Shown here in pieces: positions 10,212-19,138 of a DNA stretch of 64,000 bases (positions within the stretch are counted from its first letter, which is position 1; every line of letters starts with the position of its first letter). Position numbers and translations under genes: made by a program. Under the pieces are notes generated by a model, which made no database searches, was not told the origin of the DNA, and saw only the letters and a program-made list of their open reading frames with translations. The DNA comes from Cytophagales bacterium (GTDB lineage Bacteria; Bacteroidota; Bacteroidia; Cytophagales; Microscillaceae): positions 186,001 to 250,000 of the forward strand of contig RDZE01000014.1 of assembly GCA_004293905.1 (NCBI GenBank). The letters run 5' to 3'.

Positions 10212-11009
10212 ATGAGTGAAAAAAAATACAAAGTACCCGTGGTAGCCGATTTAGCCGCCGAAGGTCGTAGCCCCGAAATACTCTTTTGGGTAGGTTGCGC
10301 AGGTTCTTTTGACAACCGCTACAAAGAAGTAACCAAAGCATTCATCAAAATACTCAATAAATTAGAAATAGATTTTGCCGTTTTGGGCACAGAAGAAAGT
10401 TGCACAGGCGACCCCGCCAAACGCGCTGGTAATGAGTTCCTTTTTCAGATGCAAGCCATCAGCAATATAGAAGTAATGAACGGCTACGGCATCAAAAAAA
10501 TCGTAACAGCTTGCCCACACTGTTTCAATACCATCAAAAATGAATACCCCGAATTAGGTGGTAATTATGAAGTGATACACCACTCCCAATTTTTGCAACA
10601 ACTCATAGATGCAGGCAAAATAAAAATGACCGAAGGAGGCACTTTCAAAGGTAAACGCATCACTTACCACGATTCTTGCTACTTAGGCAGAGCCAATAAT
10701 ATCTACGAAGCACCACGCGCTGTTTTAGAAAAATTAGATGCCGACTTGGTAGAAATGAAACGTTGCAAAACAAAAGGATTGTGTTGTGGTGCAGGAGGAG
10801 CACAAATATTCAAAGATGCTGAAAAAGGCAACAAAGAAGTACACCACGAACGCATAGAAGATGCCATAGAAGCCAACGCTAAAGTAGTAGCCGCCGCCTG
10901 TCCATTTTGCATGCTGATGCTTACTGATGGTGTAAAATTCAAAGAAAAAGAAAGCGAAATCAAAGTATATGACATAGCCGAATTGGTAGCTCAAGCTGAA
11001 GGTTTATAA
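10212..11009 (+). CDS. CCG-domain (Fe-S)-binding protein (HdrB/LutA-like)
   Basis: A 265-residue cytosolic protein with two cysteine-rich CCG modules: WVGCAGSFD, EESCTGDPAKRAG and ACPHC in the first, then YHDSCYLGR, LCCGAGGAQ and AACPFC in the second. This is the arrangement of heterodisulfide-reductase subunit B, GlpC and LutA proteins, which bind an unusual [4Fe-4S] or zinc site and take part in electron transfer to a partner oxidoreductase. The ATG at 10212 is chosen because an earlier in-frame TTG falls inside a TAGTTTTG promoter-like box (10153-10160). It is 90 bp upstream of accC. In Bacteroidota this protein commonly partners a larger ferredoxin-like subunit, which is not adjacent here. 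Confidence 0.85.
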   Translation: MSEKKYKVPVVADLAAEGRSPEILFWVGCAGSFDNRYKEVTKAFIKILNKLEIDFAVLGTEESCTGDPAKRAGNEFLFQMQAISNIEVMNGYGIKKIVTACPHCFNTIKNEYPELGGNYEVIHHSQFLQQLIDAGKIKMTEGGTFKGKRITYHDSCYLGRANNIYEAPRAVLEKLDADLVEMKRCKTKGLCCGAGGAQIFKDAEKGNKEVHHERIEDAIEANAKVVAAACPFCMLMLTDGVKFKEKESEIKVYDIAELVAQAEGL

Positions 11010-11099
11010 AAAAAAACCATTGCCTTTTGCAAAAAAATACAAAGCAACCAAAAACTTCTTAACTTTGCACCCAATTTTTTATACCGATACATCAACAAT

Positions 11100-12464
11100 A
11101 TGTTCAAAAAAATATTAATTGCCAATAGAGGAGAAATTTCCCTACGCATCATTCGCACCTGCCGCGAAATGGGTATCAAAACCGTAGCCGTTTACTCTAC
11201 TGCCGATGCCGATAGCCTTCATGTGCGTTTTGCTGACGAAGCCGTTTGTATAGGACCTCCCCCAAGCCGTCAATCTTACCTCAATATCCCTAACCTAATA
11301 GCCGCCGCCGAAATCACCGCTGCCGATGCCATTCACCCCGGCTACGGTTTTTTATCTGAAAATGCGAATTTTTCGCGCATCTGTAGCGAGCACGGTCTCA
11401 AATTCATAGGCTCGCTCCCCGAAATGATAGAAACAATGGGCGATAAATCTACTGCCAAAGAAACCATGAAAAAAGCAGGCGTACCCACCATTCCGGGTTC
11501 TGAAGGCTTGCTACAATCCGTAGAAGAAGGCAAAAAAATAGCGGCTGAAATAGGTTACCCTGTCATCATCAAAGCCACTGCTGGCGGAGGCGGACGTGGT
11601 ATGCGCATCATCAAAAGCGAAGAAGAATTTGAAAAACTTTGGGGCGATGCTCGCAATGAAGCCGAAGCCGCTTTTGGCAATGGAGGGCTTTATCTCGAAA
11701 AATTTTTGGAAGAACCTCGACACATAGAAATACAAATCGCTGGCGACCAATACGGCAAAGTGTGCCACCTCTCTGAGCGTGATTGTAGCATACAACGCCG
11801 CCATCAAAAATTGGTAGAGGAAACGCCCTCACCTATTATGACCGATGAACTCCGCGAAAAAATGGGGCAAGCCGCCATCAAAGCCGCTTCTGCCATCAAC
11901 TACGAAGGCGTAGGCACAATAGAATTTTTGGTGGACAAACACCTCAATTTCTACTTCATGGAAATGAATACACGCATACAAGTAGAACACCCCATCACGG
12001 AAGAGGTTACCACTTTTGACCTCATCAAAGAACAAATCAAAATAGCCTTTGGCGACCCTATCTCAGGAAAAAATTACTACCCCGAAAAGCTACATGCTAT
12101 AGAGTGCCGCATCAATGCCGAAGACCCCTTGAACAATTTTAGACCCTCACCCGGAAAAATTACCAACTTGCATATCCCCGGCGGGCACGGCGTGCGCGTT
12201 GATAGTCATATTTATGCAGGCTACACCATACCGCCGCATTACGACTCTATGATAGCTAAACTCATCGTTACGGCACAATCGCGTGAGGAATCTCTCATTC
12301 GCATGAAACGTGCCTTGCAGGAGTTTGTCATAGAAGGTATAAAAACAACTATCCCTTTCCATATTAAATTGATGGACGATGAGTCTTTCAAAAAAGGTAT
12401 TTTCACCACCAAGTTTGTAGATTCTTTAGATATGCACGAATTTTTAGGTGTAGCAAAAGGCTAA
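11100..12464 (+). CDS. accC: Biotin carboxylase subunit
   Basis: The product carboxylates the biotin of the carboxyl carrier protein using ATP and bicarbonate. N-terminal [14 protein letters not shown] (4-17), the ATP-grasp glycine loop GGGGRGM (162-168), the [12 protein letters not shown] motif and [10 protein letters not shown] are all present. The 454-residue length matches stand-alone AccC, not the multidomain pyruvate or propionyl-CoA carboxylases. A TAACTTTG -7-like box lies at 11060-11067, 33 bp before the ATG. No accB or biotinyl domain is adjacent. The carrier and transferase must therefore be elsewhere, and whether it serves acetyl-CoA or propionyl-CoA carboxylase cannot be decided here. 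Confidence 0.93.
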   Translation: MFKKILIANRGEISLRIIRTCREMGIKTVAVYSTADADSLHVRFADEAVCIGPPPSRQSYLNIPNLIAAAEITAADAIHPGYGFLSENANFSRICSEHGLKFIGSLPEMIETMGDKSTAKETMKKAGVPTIPGSEGLLQSVEEGKKIAAEIGYPVIIKATAGGGGRGMRIIKSEEEFEKLWGDARNEAEAAFGNGGLYLEKFLEEPRHIEIQIAGDQYGKVCHLSERDCSIQRRHQKLVEETPSPIMTDELREKMGQAAIKAASAINYEGVGTIEFLVDKHLNFYFMEMNTRIQVEHPITEEVTTFDLIKEQIKIAFGDPISGKNYYPEKLHAIECRINAEDPLNNFRPSPGKITNLHIPGGHGVRVDSHIYAGYTIPPHYDSMIAKLIVTAQSREESLIRMKRALQEFVIEGIKTTIPFHIKLMDDESFKKGIFTTKFVDSLDMHEFLGVAKG

Positions 12465-12658
12465 ATCTACATTATGGCATTTTTATTGTATTAGGAATAA
12501 ATGCTATTAATTTTGGTGTCATTTTTGTCCGGGCATGCCGTTTGATTTTCAGATAGGCTTGCCTTTTTTTTATTACTCTTTTCAGAAAAGCCTAAACTTT
12601 TTGAGGTATTATATGGTTTTCTATATAGACACTTATTTTTTAAACCTTTGAAATCAAT

Positions 12659-13108
12659 ATGAATACTATCTCAAATCTGTCTGTGGAAACATTAGAAACT
12701 GGTAAAATCGTCTTAGATGATAGACATGCCAAAATTATCTGGCTTGCCGAACTAAATACAGTTTTCTGCCAAGCAAAATCCGAATACATACCTACTCTAA
12801 AATTCAAGGAAATTTTTGCACAAATAGGCGAAATCGTTAAAAATAATGTAGTAACTAAGGTCATTTTCGACAAAAGAAGCCTCAAAGTATTTGACCAAAC
12901 TGCCATGACTTGGTATCATGTAAGTTGGAAGAAAGAAATGGCATTGTATGGCTTGAAGCAATACATCAAAATATTGCCCCAAGATAATGCTTTCCGTATG
13001 AGTGTAGAAATTGGTAAAAATCGTATCTTGATGGATAACCCAACATTCCGCTTCGAGGATTATCAAATTTTCTATACCGAAACAGTAGAAGAAGCTCTTA
13101 ACAAATAA
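12659..13108 (+). CDS. STAS/SpoIIAA-like cytosolic protein
   Basis: A 149-residue protein without signal peptide or membrane segment. The pattern of a KIIW strand, a helix KFKEIFAQIGEIVKNN, the strand KVIFDKRSL and a W-containing helix ending in KILPQD resembles the STAS/SpoIIAA-like fold seen in small Bacteroidota proteins that follow sensory or housekeeping genes. The match is by fold pattern only; no phosphorylatable serine motif is clear. It is preceded by about 190 bp of non-coding DNA with no strong signal and converges on the next gene. Confidence 0.5.
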   Translation: MNTISNLSVETLETGKIVLDDRHAKIIWLAELNTVFCQAKSEYIPTLKFKEIFAQIGEIVKNNVVTKVIFDKRSLKVFDQTAMTWYHVSWKKEMALYGLKQYIKILPQDNAFRMSVEIGKNRILMDNPTFRFEDYQIFYTETVEEALNK

Positions 13109-13118
13109 AAAAAAATAT

Positions 13119-13607
13119 TTAGTAGGTTGCTTTGTAATCGATGATGATATTCACTTCTGTACTTTGTTTCTTTTTTACTTCTATCACCATTATATTGCCT
13201 TCCCCATCAAATCGGTTGGCAAACCACTGTTGATTAGGCTCAAGAACAAAAAGAGAATATTTACCTGTGGGTAAGTCGAGCGCAAAACAACCTTCTTCAT
13301 TACTGCTTATTTGGGCTATTTTTTTAGTATTTATTTTTGTAAAAAAAACACCCTCCCGCTCTGTATCCTTAGTTTTTGTAAGTGCATAGACAAAAAGTTC
13401 TCTGCTGATTCCCTTCTCTATAAATGCCTTTTGGTTCTTATTTTTATTACCGTCCATTGTAGGCATAAAATTCCCTTCGCGCCAAAGTATCTGCCCTTTG
13501 ATGCCTTGCTTTTTCACTTTCATATCGCACTGCGCCCAAGCAGTTGAGAGCGAAGCCAACGAAAATAAAATAAAGAGTGCAAGGAGATTAAAATTTTGGT
13601 TTTTCAT
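13119..13607 (-). CDS. Exported protein with carboxypeptidase-regulatory-like beta domain
   Basis: A 162-residue protein starting at the ATG at 13605-13607, with a signal peptide ending ...STAWAQ. The mature part (IKGQILWREGN..., then GCFALDLPTGKYSLFV) has the strand-turn pattern of the transthyretin-like/CarboxypepD_reg fold common in exported Bacteroidota proteins: an N-terminal G-x-[IV] strand, and F-x-[LV]-x-[LV]-P-x-G-x-Y-[ST] in the middle. Function is unknown; binding or structural modules of this kind sit in the envelope. It lies directly downstream of recJ on the same strand with a 23-bp gap, so it may be read through from recJ. Confidence 0.6.
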   Translation of the reverse strand: MKNQNFNLLALFILFSLASLSTAWAQCDMKVKKQGIKGQILWREGNFMPTMDGNKNKNQKAFIEKGISRELFVYALTKTKDTEREGVFFTKINTKKIAQISSNEEGCFALDLPTGKYSLFVLEPNQQWFANRFDGEGNIMVIEVKKKQSTEVNIIIDYKATY

Positions 13608-13630
13608 AAATATTGATTTTAACAAATAAA

Positions 13631-15343
13631 TTACATTGGTTTTATGTCTTTAATCATCAGTTGCAAAGTGGTATTGCCCTGAAACTCATTGATTTCTGTC
13701 TGAAAAGCCATCTGAAAAGGTTTTCCTGCGGCGACTATGGGGTAAAAATGTGCCATTCCGAAGCCAATAGCATCAATGTAAGCCGTATGATTGGGTTGTT
13801 TGATGCGCATTTTTAAATGTTGTTCTTTCAGAATTTGAGGATTTTCGGTAATGAGGTTTTTGGCGGCAAAAGTAGGCTGCATATTCAAGGGACCAAAAGG
13901 CGAAAGTTGCATAATAATTTGGTGCATCTTGAGGGTCAGTTCTGATATTTCTACCCAAGCATCTATATTGATAGTAGGAATTTGTTGTTCTTGAGTGATT
14001 TGGCTACTGACAATTTCCTCGAACTTAGCCCTTAGTTTATCCACATTTTCGGGTTTCAATGACATTCCAGCGGCGTGCATGTGCCCCCCAAATTGCTCTA
14101 ACACATCTGCGCAATGTTCAAGGGCATGGTAAAGGTCAAAACCTTCTACGGAGCGTGCCGAGCCACTTACTTTGCCATTTTCTTGGGTAAGAATGATGGT
14201 AGGGCGGTAGTAGGTTTCGATGCATCTGGAGGCTACAATCCCAATCACGCCTTTGTGCCATTCGGGGTTGAAAAGTACAGTACTTTTGTGGTTTTCCCAG
14301 CCTTGGTCTACAATCATCTGTAGTGCTTGTTGGGTAATGTTAGAGTCTAAATCGCGGCGTTGGCTATTGTCTTGGTTGATGAGTTCTGCCCAATGACTGG
14401 CTTCGGCGGGGTCTTCGCAAAGGAGAAGTTGAACGGCTTTTTTGGCATGTTCTATGCGCCCTGCGGCATTGATGCGTGGTGCCAATCCAAAAACGACATT
14501 GCGAATATTGAGTTTTTTTTCAGGGGCAAATCCTGCTACTTCTTTGAGTGCATTCAAACCCAATCGGGGGGCATCGTTGAGGCGTTCTAAGCCAAAAAAA
14601 GAGAGTACGCGGTTTTCACCTGTCATGTGTACTATATCGGCACTGATGCTCACGACTAATAAATCTAAGAAATCGTAGAGCTTTTGCAAATCTATTTGGT
14701 GTTTTTGGCAGTAGGCTTGCATAAATTTAAAACCCACTCCACAACCCGAAAGTTCTTTGTAGGGGTATGGGCAATCTTTTCTTTTGGCATCTAAAACAGC
14801 AACCGCATTGGGGATTTCATTGCCCGGTAGGTGGTGGTCGCAAATGATGTATTCCAAGCCTTTTTCGCGGGCATAGGCTACTAATTCTACCGATTTGATG
14901 CCACAATCAAGGGCTATGACCAAACTAAAACCCTCTGCTACTGCCCAATCTATGCTTTTTTTAGAGATGCCGTAGCCTTCTTTGTAGCGGTCGGGGACAT
15001 AAAAGTCTAAGCGTTCGGCGGAGTACAAAGCACGTAAAAAACCATATACTAAGGCTACGGAAGTGGTGCCGTCTACGTCATAATCGCCATAAATGAGTAT
15101 TTTTTCTTTTTCAGCAATGGCTTTCGAGAGGCGTTCTACGGCTTTGTCCATGTCTTTCATCAGAAAGGGGTCGTGCAAATCGTTGAGGGAGGGTCTGAAA
15201 AAAGCCTTTGCTTGCTCAAAAGTAATGATGTTACGTTGTGCTAAAACAGTTGCAGGAATCCGACTTACATTGATGCTTTCAGAGATTTGTTTTACTATAT
15301 CGGCAGTGGGTTGTGGATAGGTTTTCCATTGTTTTTCTGTCAT
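13631..15343 (-). CDS. recJ: Single-stranded-DNA-specific exonuclease RecJ
   Basis: A 5'-3' ssDNA exonuclease of the DHH family acting in recombination and repair. It shows DYDVDGTTS (about 87-95), the DCG motif (about 146-148) and CDHHLPG (about 168-174) of the DHH domain. A DHHA1 domain follows with GGHMHAAGMS, and a C-terminal OB-like region closes the protein. At 570 residues it is typical for RecJ. The ATG at 15341-15343 is preferred to an in-frame TTG at 15361. It is divergent from the MscS-like gene. Confidence 0.95.
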   Translation of the reverse strand: MTEKQWKTYPQPTADIVKQISESINVSRIPATVLAQRNIITFEQAKAFFRPSLNDLHDPFLMKDMDKAVERLSKAIAEKEKILIYGDYDVDGTTSVALVYGFLRALYSAERLDFYVPDRYKEGYGISKKSIDWAVAEGFSLVIALDCGIKSVELVAYAREKGLEYIICDHHLPGNEIPNAVAVLDAKRKDCPYPYKELSGCGVGFKFMQAYCQKHQIDLQKLYDFLDLLVVSISADIVHMTGENRVLSFFGLERLNDAPRLGLNALKEVAGFAPEKKLNIRNVVFGLAPRINAAGRIEHAKKAVQLLLCEDPAEASHWAELINQDNSQRRDLDSNITQQALQMIVDQGWENHKSTVLFNPEWHKGVIGIVASRCIETYYRPTIILTQENGKVSGSARSVEGFDLYHALEHCADVLEQFGGHMHAAGMSLKPENVDKLRAKFEEIVSSQITQEQQIPTINIDAWVEISELTLKMHQIIMQLSPFGPLNMQPTFAAKNLITENPQILKEQHLKMRIKQPNHTAYIDAIGFGMAHFYPIVAAGKPFQMAFQTEINEFQGNTTLQLMIKDIKPM

Positions 15344-15457
15344 AGTTGTTATTTTTTTCAAAAAGTAAAGATAGTTTTTTTCTATGAATGATGCAATGAA
15401 AAAACAAGTTTTGAAAAAAAATCGTTATCTTTCCCCCCTAAAAACATCAATAAAGGT

Positions 15458-16723
15458 ATGCGTATTTATTTATTTGCTGTGTTATTGCTTATCGGCAGTG
15501 GGTTATTGAGTAGCCCAACAATGGCTCAAAAGTCAGAATCGGAAGTGGCTGTGCGTTGGCATGGCGATACCATCATTCGTTTGTATGAGGGCATCGGTTT
15601 TATGAGTGCTGAGGAGCGTGCTACTGTGATAGAACAGCGATTGTATAAACTTATCAATGAAAATGGCAGCGTAGATACAAGCCAAATAGTACTGAAAGGC
15701 AATGAGGAATATGTGCATGTGTGGGTGGGTAGTACGCTATTGCTTACGCTTACACAACGCGATGCGCAAGTTCTCAAAAGTTCATTGGTCAATACGGCAC
15801 TGCAATACCAAAAAGAGCTTCGTAAGAAGTTATACAACAAACGCGGTAGTACGGTGGTGAGTGCACTTTATCAATTTGCGATGTTTTTAGGTAGGCTTTT
15901 GATGGTAGTTTTTTGTATTTTGGCTCTTTTAGGGGCTTTGTGGCTACTGAATTATAGCTTGTTATATATTCAAAACTTTTGGAATCAGAAGCAACTCAAA
16001 GGAGTAAAAACGCTTACTATTGGGAAAATAAAATTACTCTCTTCCGAACAACAAATACAGACAATCAATGCGCTATTGTATGTGCTTAAGCCTACAAGTT
16101 TTGTACTGCTGATTTATTTATTTATCATTTTACTTTTCGAGATTTTCCCCGTAACACGTCCTGTAGCGGAGTGGCTTTTTTCCCTCACTTACTATCCTTT
16201 GGCATTATTTTTTAGTACGTTGGCATTTGCTGTACCCAAAATACTGTATTTGGTAATTGTTTGGATACTATTATTTTTGTTTTTACGTGTTTTACAAACT
16301 CTCAAGAAACGCTTTACAATGCTTGTCCATCGCGAGGCATATTATCTGATGATTAGTACGGTGTTGTATACAGGTTTGGGCATTTTTTCTCTTTATGAAT
16401 TTTGTATTTTGCTTGGTCTGCCTATCTATGTTTTTGCAATTATGTTCATTTCCATAGTGCTTATTCTTCTAATAATGGCTTTTTTTATGTGGCAAAATCT
16501 TGTCTATGGCTTTTGGGCTATCTTTGGTAATTATTTTGAGATAGGGCAAACCCTCAAAACCAGCGAATGGGAAGGGGTTTTAGTACAAAAAGGTTTTTTC
16601 TATTCTTTGGTTCAACAAACGAGCAAAGATATTTGGGTGCCCAATAGAATTTTGTTCAATGGTATCATTGAGATAAAAAAAGCAAGCCCCAAAAAAACAA
16701 ATCAGAATATAGAAAAAATTTGA
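15458..16723 (+). CDS. MscS-like mechanosensitive channel family protein
   Basis: A 421-residue membrane protein. A signal peptide (to about residue 23) is followed by a periplasmic domain of about 110 residues, then by about five hydrophobic segments. The C-terminal part resembles the MscS pore-lining/beta domain: NYFEIGQTLKTSEWEG, then WVPNRILFNGIIEI, matching the family's F-x-x-G-D-x-[IV] and [IV]-P-N-x-x-[LF] pattern. The C-terminal alpha/beta vestibule is missing or very short, so this is a reduced member of the family. Gating is assumed from family membership. A short AT-rich hairpin at 16828-16843 may be a weak terminator. Confidence 0.65.
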   Translation: MRIYLFAVLLLIGSGLLSSPTMAQKSESEVAVRWHGDTIIRLYEGIGFMSAEERATVIEQRLYKLINENGSVDTSQIVLKGNEEYVHVWVGSTLLLTLTQRDAQVLKSSLVNTALQYQKELRKKLYNKRGSTVVSALYQFAMFLGRLLMVVFCILALLGALWLLNYSLLYIQNFWNQKQLKGVKTLTIGKIKLLSSEQQIQTINALLYVLKPTSFVLLIYLFIILLFEIFPVTRPVAEWLFSLTYYPLALFFSTLAFAVPKILYLVIVWILLFLFLRVLQTLKKRFTMLVHREAYYLMISTVLYTGLGIFSLYEFCILLGLPIYVFAIMFISIVLILLIMAFFMWQNLVYGFWAIFGNYFEIGQTLKTSEWEGVLVQKGFFYSLVQQTSKDIWVPNRILFNGIIEIKKASPKKTNQNIEKI

Positions 16724-16999
16724 TGTAATAATGCAATGTTAAAGGTAAATTAGTGTTCTATAAAATACATCTTCTTTTACTTCTTATTCTTTTCATTTTT
16801 ATTACTATACTGCTGCCTCGTCTTTTTAACAATTTTTATTGTTTTTTTCAGGGCTTTTTGCAACCTTGTATTCATTTTTGATGTCTATTAAAAAAACTTC
16901 AAAAATGCCCTCTTGTGTAATAAATGTATTTTTGATGTACTAATAAAACACCACCATCTAAACTATACTATTTTTTAACTAACATAACCAAATTTGTCT

Positions 17000-19126
17000 A
17001 TGAAAAAAACAAGCCTGCTCTTTACATTGATTTTTTTATGTTGTGTTATAGCTTCTACTCTCTCACTCAAAGCCGAAGACAAAGACCCCTATAGGCAAAA
17101 AATAGATAGCCTGAAAACACTCTATGGAGAAGCAAAAACAGATACTGCACGCATCACACTGCTCATACATTTGGCTTATGTTGATATTAAAAAAGTAGAC
17201 CTTGCCTTAGATTATCTCATTCAAGCTACAGAGTTAGCAGAAAAATTAAAAAACAAAGAATATTTATACAACGCTTATTCGGCATTTGGAGAGTTTTATG
17301 CCTCCAATAATAATATAGAAAAAGGCTTAGATTATGGTAGAAAATGCCTTCAGATAGCTGAAGAGTTAAAAGATGATAGAAAAATGTCAGAAATGTTGTA
17401 TGCATTTTCAGAAATTTATTATGGCTATGCCAATTATGAAAAAGCACTACCTTATGCAAAACGAGGGCTACAGTATTCACTAAAAATTAAAAATAACAAT
17501 ACTACAGCTTCCTTTCATAACTTTTTAGGCTTGTGTTATCTCAATACCAATCGTTTGGATTCGGGTATGTACCACCTCGAAAAATCACTTGAATATGCCA
17601 AATTACAAAAAAATGCAGCGATGGAAGCAACCATCTATAACAATATAGGCATGAACTATAATAAAATGAAAGAGTATGACAAAGCCCTAAGTTTTTTGCT
17701 TAAAAGTTTAGAATTAGAGGAAAAAGAGTACAAAGAATTTGTGAAAAACCCTACTGCTTATCGCAAAAAATCGCCAGAAACAGCAAATATGAACGAAGAT
17801 AATTTTCTGTTCTCCATCTCGAATATGAAAACAAACTTAGGCATCATCTACAAAAACAAAAAAGACTATGCAAAATCGTTGCCTTACCTCTTAGAAAGTC
17901 TGCAATATGCTGAAAAACAAAAAGCATGGTTCATTTTGCGAAAAGCCTATATGACCCTCTACGAAATCTACGAAAATCAACAAGACCCAGCAAAAGCCCT
18001 TGAAAATTATAAACTGTATGTAGCCGTTTCTGATAGTTTAGATGCAAAAAACAATCTTGATAAGAGCGCGGAAATGGAAAATAAAATACTCATAGAGAAA
18101 AAAGAAAAAGAATTGGCAAGTATCAAAAAAGAAAACGAAATCAGAAACCAACAAAATTTCCTTATTAATGCCTCATTAGGTACAGGCTTGTTTTTGATGA
18201 TAGTGCTTGCAGGGGTAGTGTATCGCAGATACCAAGAAAAATACAGAGTGAGCAAAGTATTGGAAGAAAAAAACCACGAAATCAATGCCCAAAATGACCA
18301 AATTTTAGAGAAAAGTCAAAAATTAGAAGCCGCCTACACCGAAATTATGGTCAAAAATAGAGATATTACGGATAGTATAGAGTACGCAAAAAGGATTCAA
18401 GAAGCCCTTTTGCCTACTTCACAAGAAATTCAGCAAGCCCTCCCCGAATCTTTTATATGGCTCAAACCCCGCGACATTGTTTCAGGGGATTTCTATTGGA
18501 TAACACAAACCCCTGATGAAAAGGTAGTCATTGCTGCGATTGATTGCACAGGACATGGCGTGCCGGGCGCACTGATGAGCATGGTAGCCGATGCTTATCT
18601 GAACCAAATTGTAAACATGCAAAATATCACAGAAGCCGACCAAATACTCAATCAACTGCATAAAAATGTACGCAAGGCATTCAAACAAGAACACACCGAA
18701 AGCCGCGATGGTATGGATTTAGCACTCTGTGTGATAGATAAAAAACAAAAACAAGTGAGTTTTGCAGGGGCAAAAAATCCATTGCTTTATATCCAGAACA
18801 ACCAAGTAGAAATCATCAAAGCAGACCGCTTCCCTATCGGAGGGCTACAACACGAAGCCGAAAGATTTTTCACCAAACACACTATTAATATAGCCGAGCC
18901 TACTACTTTTTACCTCTTTTCTGATGGTATTCAAGACCAATTTGGGGGTGAGAAAGGCAAAAAATTTATGCTTACTAACCTCCGTGAATTGCTACTGAAA
19001 ACGCATCAAATGCCTATGGAAGAGCAAAAAGAGGTGATGCAAAATGCCATCAATGAATGGATGGAAAAAGGAGAAGCCCAACAAATTGATGATATTTTAT
19101 TGATGGGCTTCAAAGTGGGTGTTTAG
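17000..19126 (+). CDS. TPR sensor with SpoIIE-type Ser/Thr phosphatase domain
   Basis: A 708-residue membrane protein. It has a signal peptide (about 1-25), a periplasmic array of tetratricopeptide repeats (about 30-370; for example YNNIGMNYNKMKEYDKAL), one transmembrane helix (about 387-407), a coiled-coil linker (about 415-460) and a cytosolic PP2C/SpoIIE domain (about 480-705). The phosphatase domain has KPRDIVSGDFYW, AIDCTGHGVPGA and the closing QIDDILLMG. Such proteins dephosphorylate anti-sigma antagonists or other partner-switching proteins in response to an external cue; no partner is adjacent. The ATG at 17000 is preferred over TTG at 16994. A TATTTTTG -7-like box lies at 16927-16934. 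It converges on the desaturase gene. Confidence 0.88.
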   Translation: MKKTSLLFTLIFLCCVIASTLSLKAEDKDPYRQKIDSLKTLYGEAKTDTARITLLIHLAYVDIKKVDLALDYLIQATELAEKLKNKEYLYNAYSAFGEFYASNNNIEKGLDYGRKCLQIAEELKDDRKMSEMLYAFSEIYYGYANYEKALPYAKRGLQYSLKIKNNNTTASFHNFLGLCYLNTNRLDSGMYHLEKSLEYAKLQKNAAMEATIYNNIGMNYNKMKEYDKALSFLLKSLELEEKEYKEFVKNPTAYRKKSPETANMNEDNFLFSISNMKTNLGIIYKNKKDYAKSLPYLLESLQYAEKQKAWFILRKAYMTLYEIYENQQDPAKALENYKLYVAVSDSLDAKNNLDKSAEMENKILIEKKEKELASIKKENEIRNQQNFLINASLGTGLFLMIVLAGVVYRRYQEKYRVSKVLEEKNHEINAQNDQILEKSQKLEAAYTEIMVKNRDITDSIEYAKRIQEALLPTSQEIQQALPESFIWLKPRDIVSGDFYWITQTPDEKVVIAAIDCTGHGVPGALMSMVADAYLNQIVNMQNITEADQILNQLHKNVRKAFKQEHTESRDGMDLALCVIDKKQKQVSFAGAKNPLLYIQNNQVEIIKADRFPIGGLQHEAERFFTKHTINIAEPTTFYLFSDGIQDQFGGEKGKKFMLTNLRELLLKTHQMPMEEQKEVMQNAINEWMEKGEAQQIDDILLMGFKVGV

Positions 19127-19138
19127 TCAGTAGTTGCT

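Noticed and set aside
11100-12464. Treating the biotin carboxylase as part of a full acetyl-CoA carboxylase operon
   Set aside because: No biotinyl carrier or carboxyltransferase gene lies on either side.
16828-16848. AACAAT/ATTGTT hairpin with T-run after the MscS-like gene
   Set aside because: Only 6 bp, all AT-rich, with a 4-nt loop; likely chance in this sequence, so it is mentioned with the gene but not listed as a terminator.
16870-16945. Imperfect direct repeat containing ATTTTTGATGT, two copies about 54 bp apart, before the TPR/SpoIIE phosphatase gene
   Set aside because: Short and AT-rich; without a clear palindrome or further copies it is not strong evidence for a regulator site.
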